Assembly: GCA_009760855.2 (NCBI GenBank) | Contig: WPIO01000037.1 | Coordinates: 2,447,501 to 2,482,500, forward strand | Reading direction: 5' to 3' | Origin: Cristatella mucedo | Taxonomy: Eukaryota; Bryozoa; Phylactolaemata; Cristatellidae | Length of the DNA stretch: 35,000 bases | Part shown: positions 21,175-32,616 of the stretch, piece after piece | How positions within the stretch are numbered: position 1 is the stretch's first letter | Layout: every line of letters begins with the position of its first letter | Position numbers and translations under genes: made by a program | Notes under the pieces: model-generated | The model's database searches: none | The model's input: the letters and a program-made list of their open reading frames with translations, nothing else | Told to the model about the DNA's origin: nothing

Positions 21175-22372
21175 CATGTTGTTTATATTTAATCAGCGTC
21201 AACAAATCCTCGAAGTAATGCCGCAGCTGCTGCGGCCGTGGTGCGAGGATTTATTTTCGCTGAGTGTAGTAGGTCTGCAATCGCGAGACTGAGCGTTCCA
21301 AAGAATATTTTCCTAAATGCAATCGATACTTCTGCACCGTCGTATTCGACGGGGGGGCATGACTTTGGCGCACAGGCTGGCGCGCTCTGCGACCGAGAAT
21401 TGCTTTGATGAGCAAGCTCTGGCGGAGGCTTTCCGACGGCGGGCAGCGGAAGTCTAAAGAAGCGAGCACATGAGCGCCGCATCTTTTCGCGCTCGTGCAT
21501 GCAGGGAAATATGCACTAATTAATGTGGCCGCTGCGACGACTAGTTTCAGCGTTCTATCGCGCGTGGGTTCCGTCCATCCACCCACCCATCTCTGACCAT
21601 TCGCCGCTAGTCGCGCATGCATGCGCAATTTCCGATTTCCCGGCTGTCTGGGCAGCCTTCGACACGCGCCATTTGAGGCGGTGGGTAGCTTCCGCGAACC
21701 GCCACCGCGTCCTAATTCGCCACTCGAGTAGTCGACGCGCTGCGATGTCCGGAAGCGAGATCTCGCGAACTTTCGAATGCCTTAGAAGCTGCGGCAGGCA
21801 GCGAGAGCGTGCCCGACTCAGTCGTCTCGCTCTTCACCCTCGCTTTCCGCGTGCATGACTTTACTCGATTTTAATTCATCGAATTTCCATTTTGCCGCCT
21901 TTTAAGCACCTTCGCCCGCTGCGAGGTCGGGATGGCGCCGGAAGTTTGATATTTAGCTGGCCAAACGTAGCGAAATCGAGTTCCCTGTGAGCTGGAAATG
22001 AACGCATTTCTGCGAATGCTTCGATACGGCAATCCAGGATTACTTCAAAGGTGTATTTCGTGCGCCAGTCCATGGCTACGCATTCGCGATTCAGCATACT
22101 ACACATTCAGTCCTTTCTCAGAAACCGTTCCCGCTGTGGTGGCGGCAGGAGGCGGGCGTAGGCTTACCGTAGCTATACGTCGAGGATAGCAAGCCTTGCA
22201 GCCCGTCTCACTCCGAATTGGGTAAATACTTCCTGACTTTAGCGGACGCTGCGCGGTGCTCAGTGACGCTCGTAAGATAAATTTGGTATTGTTTATCGCT
22301 TCCGAAACGCATCTACAGCTAGATCTCTAGCAGGAGGCGTATTTGAGCTGCTCGGAGGCATCTTGTACGGGC
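21175..22372. other. No recognised gene
   Basis: GC-rich with CpG and moderate open frames on both strands. None carries a motif I recognise. Confidence 0.4.
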
Positions 22373-22373
22373 C

Positions 22374-22464
22374 GAGAGAGACAGAGAGAGAGAGAGAAAG
22401 AGAGAGACAGGTAGACAGAGAGAGGGAGACAGAGACACAGAGAGAGACAGAGACACAGAGAGAG

Positions 22465-22553
<89 letters not shown>

Positions 22554-22561
22554 GAGAGAGA
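22374..22561. repeat. (GA)n / GACA microsatellite
   Basis: An interrupted purine tract of GAGA and GACAGA units, with the longest pure part near 22460-22510 and a run of nine G at 22511-22519. Confidence 0.92.
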
Positions 22562-22649
22562 TGGGAAGGTGGGCTCAATGCAGAGAGCCAGGCTGGAGTC
22601 CTGCGGCTGGTTGGGTGAGTCTAGGAGGGAAAGCGGCTTCGAGAGGTGG

Positions 22650-22721
22650 TGCTAAGCGCCTAGAGAGAGACTGAGTTCTCTGAGGGCGCTTTATCAAGTG
22701 CATTATTACTATTATCATTAT
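22650..22721 (+). mobile_element. L2-type LINE 3' tail, plus orientation
   Basis: It reads GCTAAGCGCCTAGAGAGAGA, CTGAGTTCTCTGAGGGCGCT, TTATCAAGTGCATTATTACT and on to TTATCATTATT. The stem AGCGCC...GGCGCT typical of the tail is clear. It is one of two plus-strand copies in the window. Confidence 0.75.
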
Positions 22722-22724
22722 TTC

Positions 22725-23245
22725 TGGCAGGGGGCGCTGGTCGCCACGAAGCGGGCGACCACCTCTGGCGGGATAGCGGAGTCGCTGCGTCGGGGTGGGG
22801 TATGGAAGGGCGCACTCATCGTCCATTTCCGCTCTGAGCCACACACCAGCGAGTTACAATCGCAAGCGAGCGGGCAACTGAGCTTCATCGCCGTGAACGC
22901 TCAAAAGGGAAGCCGCACAAATGCGCCCCACTCTCTCGCTCCTTCCATTGCACGCTCCCTATCGCGCCTTAGTTTTTTTTATTTGTTCCTTAAAAATAAA
23001 GTGCTGTCTACATATTGCTGGTGCCTAAAAAGTATGGCAAATGGCCATTATTCTCCATAAACTTTGCTTTTGTATCCATGGAAGCATTGCATTTTAAACT
23101 AACTTCTTTTCAGAACAAGACAGATACAGGTATGGCTGAAAGTTTTTTTAGCAAAGAAATTCACATTTTTTGCATAACATGTATTTTTCGTACATAATCA
23201 TCTTTTTAAATCGTACTGTAATCAAAGTCAATCAATATCTACTAT
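22725..23245. other. No recognised gene
   Basis: Mixed sequence: GC-rich to about 22960, then A/T-rich. No coding, RNA or repeat signal that I can support. Confidence 0.4.
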
Positions 23246-23391
23246 TTAAAGCGAGAAAGTCCGTCACGCCGAAAGCTGGTGCACTTCCGTCCAGCGGCAA
23301 GGTGGCGCATATCCGTCAAGTGGCAAGATGGCGCAGCGTTGTCTTCCGTGACAGAGCTACTAGGACTCAGCGAAGCGAATCCGCAGATAGT
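23246..23391. repeat. Dispersed repeat with AAGATGGCG, copy 1
   Basis: It shares with 30168-30380 a TTAAAGCGAGMAAGTYCGTC start, a GTCYAGCGGCAAGGTG block, AAGATGGCG (23325-23333) and a TCAGCGAAGCGAWTCC end, in the same order and strand. Spacing differs. AAGATGGCG matches the YY1 consensus; whether it acts as such is unknown. Confidence 0.6.
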
Positions 23392-23935
23392 GAGCTGCTC
23401 GTTTTTTATGAAAAGCGTTAAATGATTCAGTATTTAATGGTTATACCTCTACTGTTTTCACTAGACGAAGTCGTTGAGCTAGGGTATTAATAAGTTGTTC
23501 TACGCCTTAATAAATCACAATTATAAAAACGTTGCTCATTAACATGCTTTTGAACAATGATATCAAATAGTAGTATTACTAGAGACACATTAAGACCACC
23601 AGTTCAGCTGATTCCAGCTACCTAATTGGTTATTTATCTGCATATACTTGTGATAGCATCAGGAGGTTCATAGAATCCAAACATCCCTCGATCGGCGATC
23701 CAAGAGCCAGATCGTCGGTACACAGTTTGCGCCTGAAACTTGTTGCCAAGTTTCAGGTTCCCTGTAAAGATTGGTGTGTTAGCAGCTATTACTGTTGCAA
23801 ATATAGTCGGAAATCATCTCAACTGTATCGCACGATACCTATACGCGTCAGGATTGCAGTCACGGAAGACATTAAGCCATCGGTAGCTCACCGACAATCT
23901 GCTCTCTATTTGGTGACAATGCCGACTGCCCGCAG
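23392..23935. other. A/T-rich stretch, no recognised gene
   Basis: Contains an 11-bp perfect inverted repeat, CCTGAAACTTG at 23732-23742 and its complement at 23747-23757. No other feature. Confidence 0.4.
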
Positions 23936-23939
23936 AATC

Positions 23940-24240
23940 TTGAGACCATGCACTTTTGATTCCCCAGCCGGCATGAGAGGTATCTGAATGCATCCGCTGG
24001 ACTTTCCCTTCTTACTGCGTGTGGTGGATTTGTCTGGCCCTGCAAGAGTCTCACTGTGCTAGAAATGCAGCTTTTCTGTCTGAATCGATTCGTCTGTCTC
24101 CAGACACCCAGAAGGAATCGTCGTGATTGGAAAGAAGTAATACGAATGCTTATCGTGTCATTAGCGGGAGTTGAACCCGCGATCTCTGCAGCCGTAGGCG
24201 AGGGTCTCACCAACTAAACTATTTTCAATCGCAAAGATAC
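23940..24240 (-). mobile_element. tRNA-derived SINE, family B
   Basis: On the minus strand an A-box TAGTTTAGTTGG (24210-24221) is followed by a B-box GGTTCAACTCC (24167-24177) at the spacing of a tRNA, and the arm around the B-box can pair (GCGGG...CCCGC). The region after it (TGACACGATAAGC ... TTCTGGGTGTCTGGAGACAG) is not tRNA-like, so this is a SINE head rather than a functional tRNA. The 3' limit is uncertain. Confidence 0.65.
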
Positions 24241-24244
24241 AGTG

Positions 24245-25040
24245 GCGCTGGGACAGCAGAAGTCAGTCAGTCGTGACTGTCCTGTCTTCAATAAATGTCT
24301 GTCTGCAGCCTATAAATCAATACACACTTATAGAAGTACTTCAGGGAAGCCATCATCTGTTTCCTTCTCTTCCTCTGGATCGCAACGCGAAAATGAAATT
24401 ATTAATTAATTATTATACATCGTCAATAATAATGGGGGTAACTATTCGCTTGTATGAAACCATAAGAGATTATTTAAGATGATTCAAAAAAGATGAGATG
24501 ATTTAATAAAAAAATAAAAAGATGATTTAGAAAAATCGACGACAGAAGTTTACGACATCCATACAAAAGTATACAATTATCATTCCTAGACCAAAAAGTA
24601 CGCAGGAAGTCATTCACTGCCACACGATAGCTGGACCCCTGACTAGTAACAAAAAATGAATCGTGCATTGGTGAGCATACAAAGCACATAGGAATGGTAG
24701 TGACTCGTTGAGTAGGACGCAGGTAAAGCTGAGCGGAACAGATGCGCTTTTAGCTGAGACCTAAATTATGCAAAGTCAATGAAAGTGGTTACAGAAGCCA
24801 GAGGCAGGATTCCCGGAATTTCAGTGCATACCAGCCGGAGGCCCGATCTCCAAAAAGAATCTATTTAATGTGTGGGAACAGCGAGACACTCTTAGTCGGC
24901 GAGCGAGTTTTTCGAAAGTGCACCGGAGGCACCGCGATGTCGTAGGTCGAATCGCTTGGCCGGTGCAAGCGAGTGAAGCAACCTATTGGCCGCAGAGAGG
25001 GGATCTTGAAGTCGACTTCAATGCTTTACAAAGAGCCAGC
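24245..25040. other. No recognised gene
   Basis: A/T-rich, with TTAATTAATTATTA near 24401-24415 and AAAAAGATGA repeats near 24485-24530. No supported gene. Confidence 0.4.
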
Positions 25041-25112
25041 TTGTGCAGGACTGCATGCAGTCCTGCATGCAGGACTTATGCAGGACTGCGTGCAGGGCTT
25101 ATGCAGGACTGG
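25038..25112. repeat. Palindromic tandem TGCAGGACT repeats
   Basis: The block TGCAGGACT recurs about five times. The first two face each other and make a perfect 24-bp palindrome (25044-25067). The rest run in one direction as TTATGCAGGACTG. Confidence 0.85.
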
Positions 25113-25631
25113 TTTCCACGTTTAGGCAGCCACGTCTACGTTGACGGTTGACCAGGCGAGCTGCTGACATTGGCACCCGCTTGGCAGCTTCTTAAGGGCG
25201 CAGGCCGGGAGTCTCGAGCAATTGGCAGCAATCTCTGGAATCTAGACGCCCAGTCACAACCGCGTAAACTGGTCGCCAGGGCTGCATCAAACGAACTCTT
25301 GGTTTTGTTTTTGCCGCACAAGTTTAAGGCTGGCAGCAGTTGGTGGGTGGTCTATCTCCTTAAATCATAACCTCTGGCTTCCCGAGCCGGATTTCGGTTT
25401 TCTCTATCACGTCATTCCGCTGAGTCATTCAGCGGAAGCTGCGACAAAGCGTGTAGGGGTGAGAGAGGGCGAGGACGAACGTCGTCGGCGTATTTATTTT
25501 CTGTAAAAATTCTAAAGCGAAGCAGCTCATCAATGGCTGAAGGAGCTGTCTCCCACCATGTCGAAGTGACTAAGCGAAACAGCACGTCTGTGAGTCACTT
25601 AGAATGTGCTCGTAGTATTGAACTACGAACA

Positions 25632-25714
25632 GCGGTAGCCAGCAGGTGCCATGCAGGTAGCCAGCAGGTAGCCAGATCGTGCCAGATACGTAGCCGGCAG
25701 GTGCCAGGCAGGTG
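25632..25714. repeat. Degenerate GTAGCCAGCAGGTGCCA repeats
   Basis: Four or five imperfect direct copies of a 12-17 base unit (GTAGCCAGCAGGT / GTGCCAGATAC / GTAGCCGGCAGGTGCCAGGC). Confidence 0.75.
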
Positions 25715-26004
25715 GCGTTGGACTGCCATTTGCTCGTTGCAATTTACCTGCTGTCAGTCGTACAGAGAAATAGGTAGGCACTTACGGCGCTCGCATGGCT
25801 GCGTAAGCCCTCGGCGATTCTGACAGCTGCAAAGGCGAGGCCGGAAGTTCTTGCGGAGGAGTTGAACCCTGACCTCCCCCCTCGGCAGGACTATCGCGGG
25901 GCATCGCGGCTGCACTTTCCTTCTGAGTCGGCTGTGGGGAGATGCAGCCCGGCAAGGCCGGCCATTCTGAAGGCGGCAAGTGACCCGATGCATCAGCACT
26001 ATCG

Positions 26005-26995
26005 CATGGGACTAATAATTAATAATAATTAATTATAAATTATTAATAATTATAATAGCAATAACAGCAACAATAATAGTAAAACATTTATGAAGCGCTC
26101 TCAGAGAACTTAGTCTCGTTCTAGGCACTTTACACGTGCTGTGAGGGATTAATAAGAATAATGATTATGAATTTGTATAGTTCCCTCAGAGTAATTAAAC
26201 TCTTTCTAGGTACTTTACATAAGCTCTGAATGAAGCATGATCAAATGGTTAGAGATAACATGCTCAGTGTCAACAAACATGATTCTGTTAGAGGTGACGT
26301 GCACAGTGTCGACATGCAAATATAGTTAGTGGTAGAATTCGCGGCAAGCACAAGCACATGAAGGATAAGTCAGAATCGCCCAGCAAATGCAGTGAGGAGC
26401 AGGTGCGCGTCTAGTTTTTTTTTAATGTCGTCAAGTCAGAGGGATGTGGCGACATCAGTCGGAAGTGAATTCCAGGCTTTGGGAGCATGCCAACTACAGG
26501 CGCCGTCGCCAAATAATCTGAGATTGGTTCGAGGCACAGCCAAATGATTTGAGTCAGAAAAGTGGGCGGCATGGCTTGTCTAGGCTTGTCTGGGAGCAGC
26601 TCCGATCGGCATGGCTGGAGCCAGAGTACGGGACGGGACTTAAAGGTGAGTGGCAAAACCTTGAAATCGATACGATGCTTTATTGGGAGCCGGTGCAGGT
26701 CGGCGAGAAGTGGTACGTTGTGGCAATTTCGAAGCACACGACAGACGAGCCAAGCTTTAGAATTTCGTACCGACTGTAAGCGCTTTATTGCACAGGCTGA
26801 AGACTTACGAGTAGGGAGCCGTAGGAGTTGAGATAAGATGCCACAAACTCACGAGCCAAGATGGTGCGATAGAATTTGCTAAGCTAAACGGTTTTGATGT
26901 GGAGACGGGAGGTCATTAAGGCATGGACCAACTTGGACGTGGTATCAATGTCTAAGCAAGTTCAAATTGCAATATTTAAGTCAGTGAAAGTAGAT
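26005..26995 (-). mobile_element. L2-type LINE: RT C-terminal part, 3' UTR and tail
   Basis: The minus strand encodes, from about 26960 down, [11 protein letters not shown], then LADLHRLPIKHRIDFKVL, LTFK, LRLFGD, APKAWNSLPTDV and LDDIKKKLDAHLL. These are the ordered C-terminal motifs of L2/CR1 reverse transcriptase proteins. A stop (TGA) after DVATSL breaks the frame. The 3' UTR and tail follow, and a second similar tail lies at 26081-26145, so two insertions may be stacked. Confidence 0.88.
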
Positions 26996-27018
26996 AAACT
27001 TGACTGTGGAGCTGACAA

Positions 27019-27020
27019 GA

Positions 27021-27094
<74 letters not shown>

Positions 27095-27104
27095 CACACA
27101 TATT

Positions 27105-27140
<36 letters not shown>
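27019..27140. repeat. (TA)n microsatellite
   Basis: About 50 TA units, broken once by CATACACACATATTTA and once by CATA. It sits between the RT and endonuclease pieces of the L2 copy. Confidence 0.95.
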
Positions 27141-27264
27141 TCTAAATCTAAGATAGTCTAAATACACTTCAAGGCACTTTTAACTTCAAACAAAGAGTAT
27201 CAGCTGGTCAGTAAGAATAATACGCGAAATCACAGCTCGCGTAATCAAAATAAAGGAAATTCAT

Positions 27265-27420
27265 CCGCCGCCCTGGTTTGGTCCAGGGGTAAGGTGCTCG
27301 CCTTGAACGATCAAGGTTGTGGGCACGAGCCCTACAGTAAATGTAAACCACCCGGATAGAGATTAAGTTCTCATAGGGCCATATACAAGTGAATAATGCT
27401 GCTGGAGGATATCGAGGTGC
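27265..27420 (+). mobile_element. tRNA-derived SINE, family C (probable)
   Basis: It reads CCTGGTTTGGTCCAGGGGTA, AGGTGCTCGCCTTGAACGAT and GTGGGCACGAGCCC, which has the layout of a tRNA 5' half and T arm (degenerate A and B boxes). The following 80 bp are not tRNA-like. It lies inside the L2 remnant. Confidence 0.5.
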
Positions 27421-27456
27421 TTGATTGAGTCAGGGTGCAGATTAAAAAGACTTGCC

Positions 27457-27880
27457 TCACAGATAGATTTCAATTATTTCTTCGGGTAAATACTTTTTTA
27501 AGTTGCGTCGATGGACAAACTCGACATTACCATGCATGCACAGCGTAACAGGAACAGTAAACGAGACCGAGCAATGGTCCGAGATGATCAGCGGGCAAAC
27601 GACGATGTCATTGGGGCGAAAATCCTTAGTGATAACGAGATCCAGGATATAGCCACTGACGTGAGTGGTATGCTTAATGTGTCGGATCAAACCTAAGTTC
27701 TCCAAACAGTAAAGAAATGATCGGACATGGCTGTTGCTAGGGTTGTCAGCGGGCATGTTGAAGTCTCCTGCAATCAATAATGGCCTGTTGCACACAAATA
27801 TTTTAATGAGGCACTCCAAGAACTCCACCATAAACAAGGGTGGACAGCTAGGCGGTGGTGGGTAGTTCACAGCTGTGAGG
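27457..27880 (-). mobile_element. L2-type LINE endonuclease fragment
   Basis: A 137-codon open frame on the minus strand holds LIAGDFNMPADNPSN, then LDLVITKD and ISDHCSVSFTV. GDFN and SDH are catalytic motifs of the APE-type endonuclease of L2/CR1/jockey elements, which nicks target DNA. The RT core that should follow is missing; the RT end appears 470 bp further along the same strand. Confidence 0.9.
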
Positions 27881-30165
27881 GGCAGGGTCTTCGATGGAGT
27901 CCCGGTAGCAACCGATTCAAACTACGATCAACGCAAGAAACCGCAGGTCTTATAGGCAAACGATTTGCGGACAGCAATCATCCCCGCCAATCTTGTAAGA
28001 CCGCATGGACTGGAAAAATGAGAACCCGGTTGGAGTGGTCTCGAATGCACAGTCGCCGGAGCGAGGCTTCGTCCACGTATCGGTCTACAAAAATGTATCC
28101 AGTTTCTCTTCGAGAGCCAGATCGCGGATAAGTAACCTTCTCGTTTTTAGTGTTCGGTCTTTCAAAAGGCTGATTTCTTAAGAAGCCGTCCAATAAATGC
28201 GCGACGCCGATTATGTGACTCGCAAGCAAGGCGGCATGTGTAGCCGGTCCGACAGACGCCGCCGCGCCTATGAATTAGAGGGAACCCTAGTAATGGCCGA
28301 CGGTAGACTTTTCACAGCACGCCGGGGCACGGCGCGCGCGAGCTGCTACCGCGACGAGCGCTAAACACGGCGCTTTAAACTTACGGTTCGTAGGTTTGAT
28401 AACCGAGCGGTTGATACGGCGAACGCCGGATGCAGTGAGGTTCTTACTGACCCGCTGCTGAAGAAGGCCCGCCCGCCGGTAGGCGTCGGCTAAATACGAC
28501 GTCGCATCTTATGCTAAGCGGGTCCTGCTTTGAGTAGCATATCCGACGACAGCTCACGAACAGCCACAGCGAAGATATAAGCGGAATGCCCGAAAGTATT
28601 ACGAAGAAGTTAGGTAAAGGTCCGCACCGCTCTTGAAGTCGCTTGAGGCCGCTCTCTAGCGCGGGGAAGAATGGGCGGCGGCGGCGGCGGCGGCGGCGGA
28701 GGCGGAGGCGGACTTCTAGCTGTGCCAGGCTGTGACTGCCGACGTCCGCACAAAGCGCGCGAGCGCCGCAGCGCGCACGCGACTCCACGGGCGCGCCGGG
28801 AGCCGCTTTGCGAATCGGACCGCCGTTCGCAGAGAGCGGCACGCTTCCGAAATGCTTCGCGCGCGGCTCTTTCCATCTGCCTAGAAACGGCTCAACATTC
28901 TCCGCTGCCTGCAAATGACAGCCGGCTGTCGGAGATAGAGCGGCTGAGGCCTGACAGCAGCGGCTCTAGTCACGCTAATCCGACGGCTCATGGCGCGTGA
29001 CGGCCAGCGACACGCGACGCGCGGAGCCGCTATCGCGGGCGGCGGCCCCCCCGAAGTACGCGTCGAACTTGCTAGCACGCCGTAAAGAGGGCTCGCGCTC
29101 TGCGGCCGCTCAGACCGCGGAGACATCTTGGTTCGCCGCGACATAGGACATTTCTTACGCAACGACAACTACTCTCCAACTGCCGACTATGGCACATCTT
29201 TTTCAGCGGTCCTAAACTGCTACTTCTATGCTACTCACTACCTCAACTGCTCTCCTGACTCTGCTTTGCTTCCCACTTTCTCTTTGTTGCGTGAGACAAA
29301 GTCTGTTGGCTACCGAATGCGTACCGAAAGCCGCTTAGGCTGTGAGTGCGCTATACAAAACTCTCCTGCGTAACACCCACATGGTCTTTATGACTTTGTG
29401 GAGTTACTGACGGAGATACATCGTCGTGGAGCCGGTGCACGGAGCCGGCAAAGAACTGCGTCGGTGGCGGCGCCTGCGCACACTCGGCCGGCGGTCGAAC
29501 GAGGCGTGGCACTCGGGGCAGCTCGAGCCGCCGGCAGCTCCAGATCCAAGAGTACGGGCTGGCTGAGTCACTGACAACCTCCGCACGAGGAGCGTCGCCT
29601 TGGCCACCGCCCACCCCGCGCCTTTTCGACGCTCGCCATTTCAATCAATCTTGCTTACATGCCGCTCTGCAGGCTACGTCGGGCTACGCCTAAAGGAGAG
29701 TCGGCGAGAAGGGCTGCGAAGCCTTTCTCGCCGCGGAAGGATGCGGCCTCTTCTCTTCCTCGCTACCGAATACGTCAGCGAGCCAGCGTTTCGGACGGGC
29801 CGTGGCGGCTTCCGCCTTCCGGGACGGCCCGCGAACGCAGCGCGCTCGAAACGGTGCTGGGACTAGTCCTTGCGCCGACGACGCGCCTCGAGTGGCGGCG
29901 ACGCTTCAGCTGAACCTCGCGTGGCGCCCAGCGACGGCTGTAGGGCGGCGAGTCTCTGCCGTTCCGTCTCTCTCCGCTCCGCCGTCCTTCTTACTTGGCA
30001 TTTACTAGACTAGTGACTTACTAGACTGGTGACTAGCTTCAGGCGAAACCCTCGCTTGGTGGCTCAACGTCTGTAGCCAACCTGGATTGCCTGGTCAACG
30101 CCCAGAGTACACGACTGACTGTATATTACAGGTCGTTAGCTTTTATGCCACCTTGGAGTAGATTA
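27881..30165. other. No recognised gene; CpG-rich part
   Basis: 27978-28229 (minus) has a modest open frame that might be the 5' part of the L2 copy, but no motif proves it. A (GGC)n run is at 28675-28715. The GC- and CpG-rich stretch 28600-29900 could be a promoter or CpG island; no attached gene is seen. Confidence 0.35.
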
Positions 30166-30380
30166 TTTTAAAGCGAGCAAGTTCGTCCGCCACGTCTGCC
30201 AGTCACGTCCGTCACTCCTTGTCAGGCGCTTACGTCACGCGGAAAGATGGCGCGCTTACGTCTAGCGGCAAGGTGCAAGATGGCGACGAGGAGATCCAGA
30301 AGTGATGCGCGACTACTATGTAATTCTACTACTGTGTAATTCTACTATGATTCAGCGAAGCGATTCCACAGGCAGTTGAC
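30166..30380. repeat. Dispersed repeat with AAGATGGCG, copy 2
   Basis: Related to 23246-23391 (see that entry). Here AAGATGGCG occurs twice (30244-30252 and 30277-30285), and TTCAGCGAAGCGATTCC closes the block. Confidence 0.6.
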
Positions 30381-30524
30381 TTTGATAGATTGCATGACAC
30401 AAGAAGTTCCGAGCCGCCGCCTATGATACAGTACTTCTGCCATCCTAATGTGGCTGTTCTTTCTCGCTGCCTCTTTCACTAGCCGCCGTCGAGTCCTCCA
30501 TCATCTGGTAATGCTTTCTATACA

Positions 30525-30605
30525 GCATCTGTAAAGTGCCTAGAAAGAGATTTAGTTCTCTGTGAGCGCTATGTAAATGTATTATTCTTTATTATTACTA
30601 TTATT
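30525..30605 (+). mobile_element. L2-type LINE 3' tail, plus orientation
   Basis: It reads CTGTAAAGTGCCTAGAAAGA, GATTTAGTTCTCTGTGAGCG and CTATGTAAATGTATTATTC, then TTATTATTACTATTATT. This is the clearest plus-strand example of the tail and defines its orientation. A SINE starts about 20 bp beyond it. Confidence 0.8.
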
Positions 30606-30624
30606 CACAAGCGGACGAACTTCA

Positions 30625-30775
30625 CGGCCTTTAGCTCAGAGGTCATGTGCTCGCAATACACGACCCTGGTCGTGGGTTCGAGTCCTGAATTGGTCGATAC
30701 TTTAGAATTGACCACTGCAAGCTGTGGTGATAGCCGTGACTGCTTTTCTGCCGCTATATAAACGAGGCTGCTAAA
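30625..30775 (+). mobile_element. tRNA-derived SINE, family A copy 2
   Basis: The A-box TTAGCTCAGAGG is at 30631-30642 and the B-box GGTTCGAGTCC at 30675-30685, both good matches to RNA polymerase III promoter consensus. The body matches the copy at 20.0 kb (TGCAAGCT, GATAGCCGTGA, TTTCTGCCGCTATATA). Confidence 0.8.
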
Positions 30776-30779
30776 TAAG

Positions 30780-32350
30780 CTCGCCTTTGATTGCTGGTAG
30801 CGAAAGTGCGCTTCGTCACAGGAGAGAACTCCCAGCGAGCCGTCGTCTGCTCTAGAGGCGCCGGAGGTTCTGGAGGCACGTGAGACTATTGCATAGCGAT
30901 CTTATCTTCCTCCGCCCAGCAAAGACCGACGGTTTTCAAAAGCAGAAACATAGATGTGCACCTGTTTGGGCCAAGTTCAGTCGGTATCGAATGATCGCCG
31001 GTATCGTGCGACGACCGAGCCGAATTAAATTGGTTGCTTTGAACGACGACACGTGTCTGCCGCGGGCCTATTGAGTCGTGTCAATAGAAGCGGTCGATCG
31101 GAGCGCAGTCTAATATCCGGCGGGCAAGCGACCGCTCGCATCGAGAAACCTGCAACCGAGTCTCCATTTCTCGCCAAGCTATTTTTGTCTCGCTATTGAC
31201 GAGCGTCGAAAAAGCAGCGTCTGCAAGTGCAAAGCGAGCGCGCCGCAGCCTCGCTTCCGCCTTGCCGACGCTGACTTTCCGGCCCAACAGCTCGAGTCGC
31301 TCGCAGGTTGAAAGATCGCCGACGCCATCATTGCGCCGCCGCCGCTGCGAATGCCAGCGTCTCGACGGCCATTTGTCTTTTCTAGGAGTGGGCTGTAGGG
31401 GCTAGCCTGTAATCGCGCCGGCCGATTCGCAGCGGCGGCCTGCCAAGCGATGACGCCGCCGCGTCGAAACTCCACGCGACGGCGGCATTGGGCATGTTGA
31501 CCGCTGCGACGGCTGCGACTTGTCCGCTTGCTGCGCTCTACGCGGACGCGGCTGCGCTCGAGTTCAATTTAACGGCGAACCTGGCCGAGTCGGCAGTGAG
31601 GCGCACTGTCGGACTCGTCCAGCGACTAAGTTTCGCGACGCTGTTACGCGATGCCAACATCGAGCAGACGAAGAGTCGGCCGGACTTGTCTCCACCCTCT
31701 GACTCCGGGCTTCATGCGTCACATTTCCTGCTAAAGCTTTGCTGTGTGAGCCTGCGGCTTCTGCTGTTGTAATTAGCGAAGCCTCTTGACACTAATGTAC
31801 ACGCCTCACATGTGGTCAATTGTTAAGCCATTGACGAAGCGAAGCGTCATGCCACTAATGCGTGTTATTTTTCGTGTCATCTGCTGCGATTGATCGAGCT
31901 CTTATACATGTGCCCGTTGAGAGTAATAAAAGAGTCATTTATAGAGCACGTTCGCCCGCTGTGTCTCCGTGAGACTCCACTAGAACAGCCGCCGCCTGAG
32001 CCACTGTTATACAACAGTTTCCAAGCCAGAAGTAGGCAAACTTGCCTGCGGAGCTGATGCGTTCATGCAGCGAATACAGGCCGTGTGCATGCAGCGAATA
32101 GAGGTCGTGTGGGAATTGGACGCCGCGGATTCCGCCGCCGCGCCGAGGCTACAGAGGCAGACGCTGATCCAGCCATTGTTGAGGGAGTGCGATTGGGAAG
32201 ACTAATATTTCTAAAACTCAAGAATGAATGCGCAGAGAACGGTACTGCAACAAAGTTGATCGGGCGCATTTGCGATATTCCGTCTAGAGTGCGGTAACTG
32301 TTTTTCAAGGAGGTCACCTTGACTGCGCACAGCGATGCCGTCGTATGGCG
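30780..32350. other. No recognised gene
   Basis: GC-rich to about 31780, then mixed. Open frames at 31179-31475 (minus) and 31488-31772 (plus) have no recognised motif. AATAAAAGAGTC at 31924 is A-rich but cannot be tied to a gene. Confidence 0.35.
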
Positions 32351-32361
32351 CGCGAAACTCG

Positions 32362-32415
32362 TCAGCGTCTGGCGCGTCTGTCGCGTCTGTCGCGTCTGGC
32401 GTGTCTGTCGCGCGA
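32362..32415. repeat. Short CGTCTGTCG tandem repeat
   Basis: GCGTCTGGC and GCGTCTGTC units repeat about five times in a row. Confidence 0.8.
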
Positions 32416-32503
32416 CTGAAGAAGCGCCTCGCGGTCGCGTCTCTCCGACCTGCACCGGCCTGACCCATCAAGAAGAGCATCGACTTCAAAGATCCCGTCT
32501 CCC

Positions 32504-32616
<113 letters not shown>

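Noticed and set aside
24160-24240. A functional tRNA gene on the minus strand
   Set aside because: A and B boxes and a T arm are good, but no acceptor stem closes and SINE-like sequence follows.
25045-25110. A CRISPR-like array from the TGCAGGACT repeats
   Set aside because: Units are too short, spacers are absent, and the DNA is animal.
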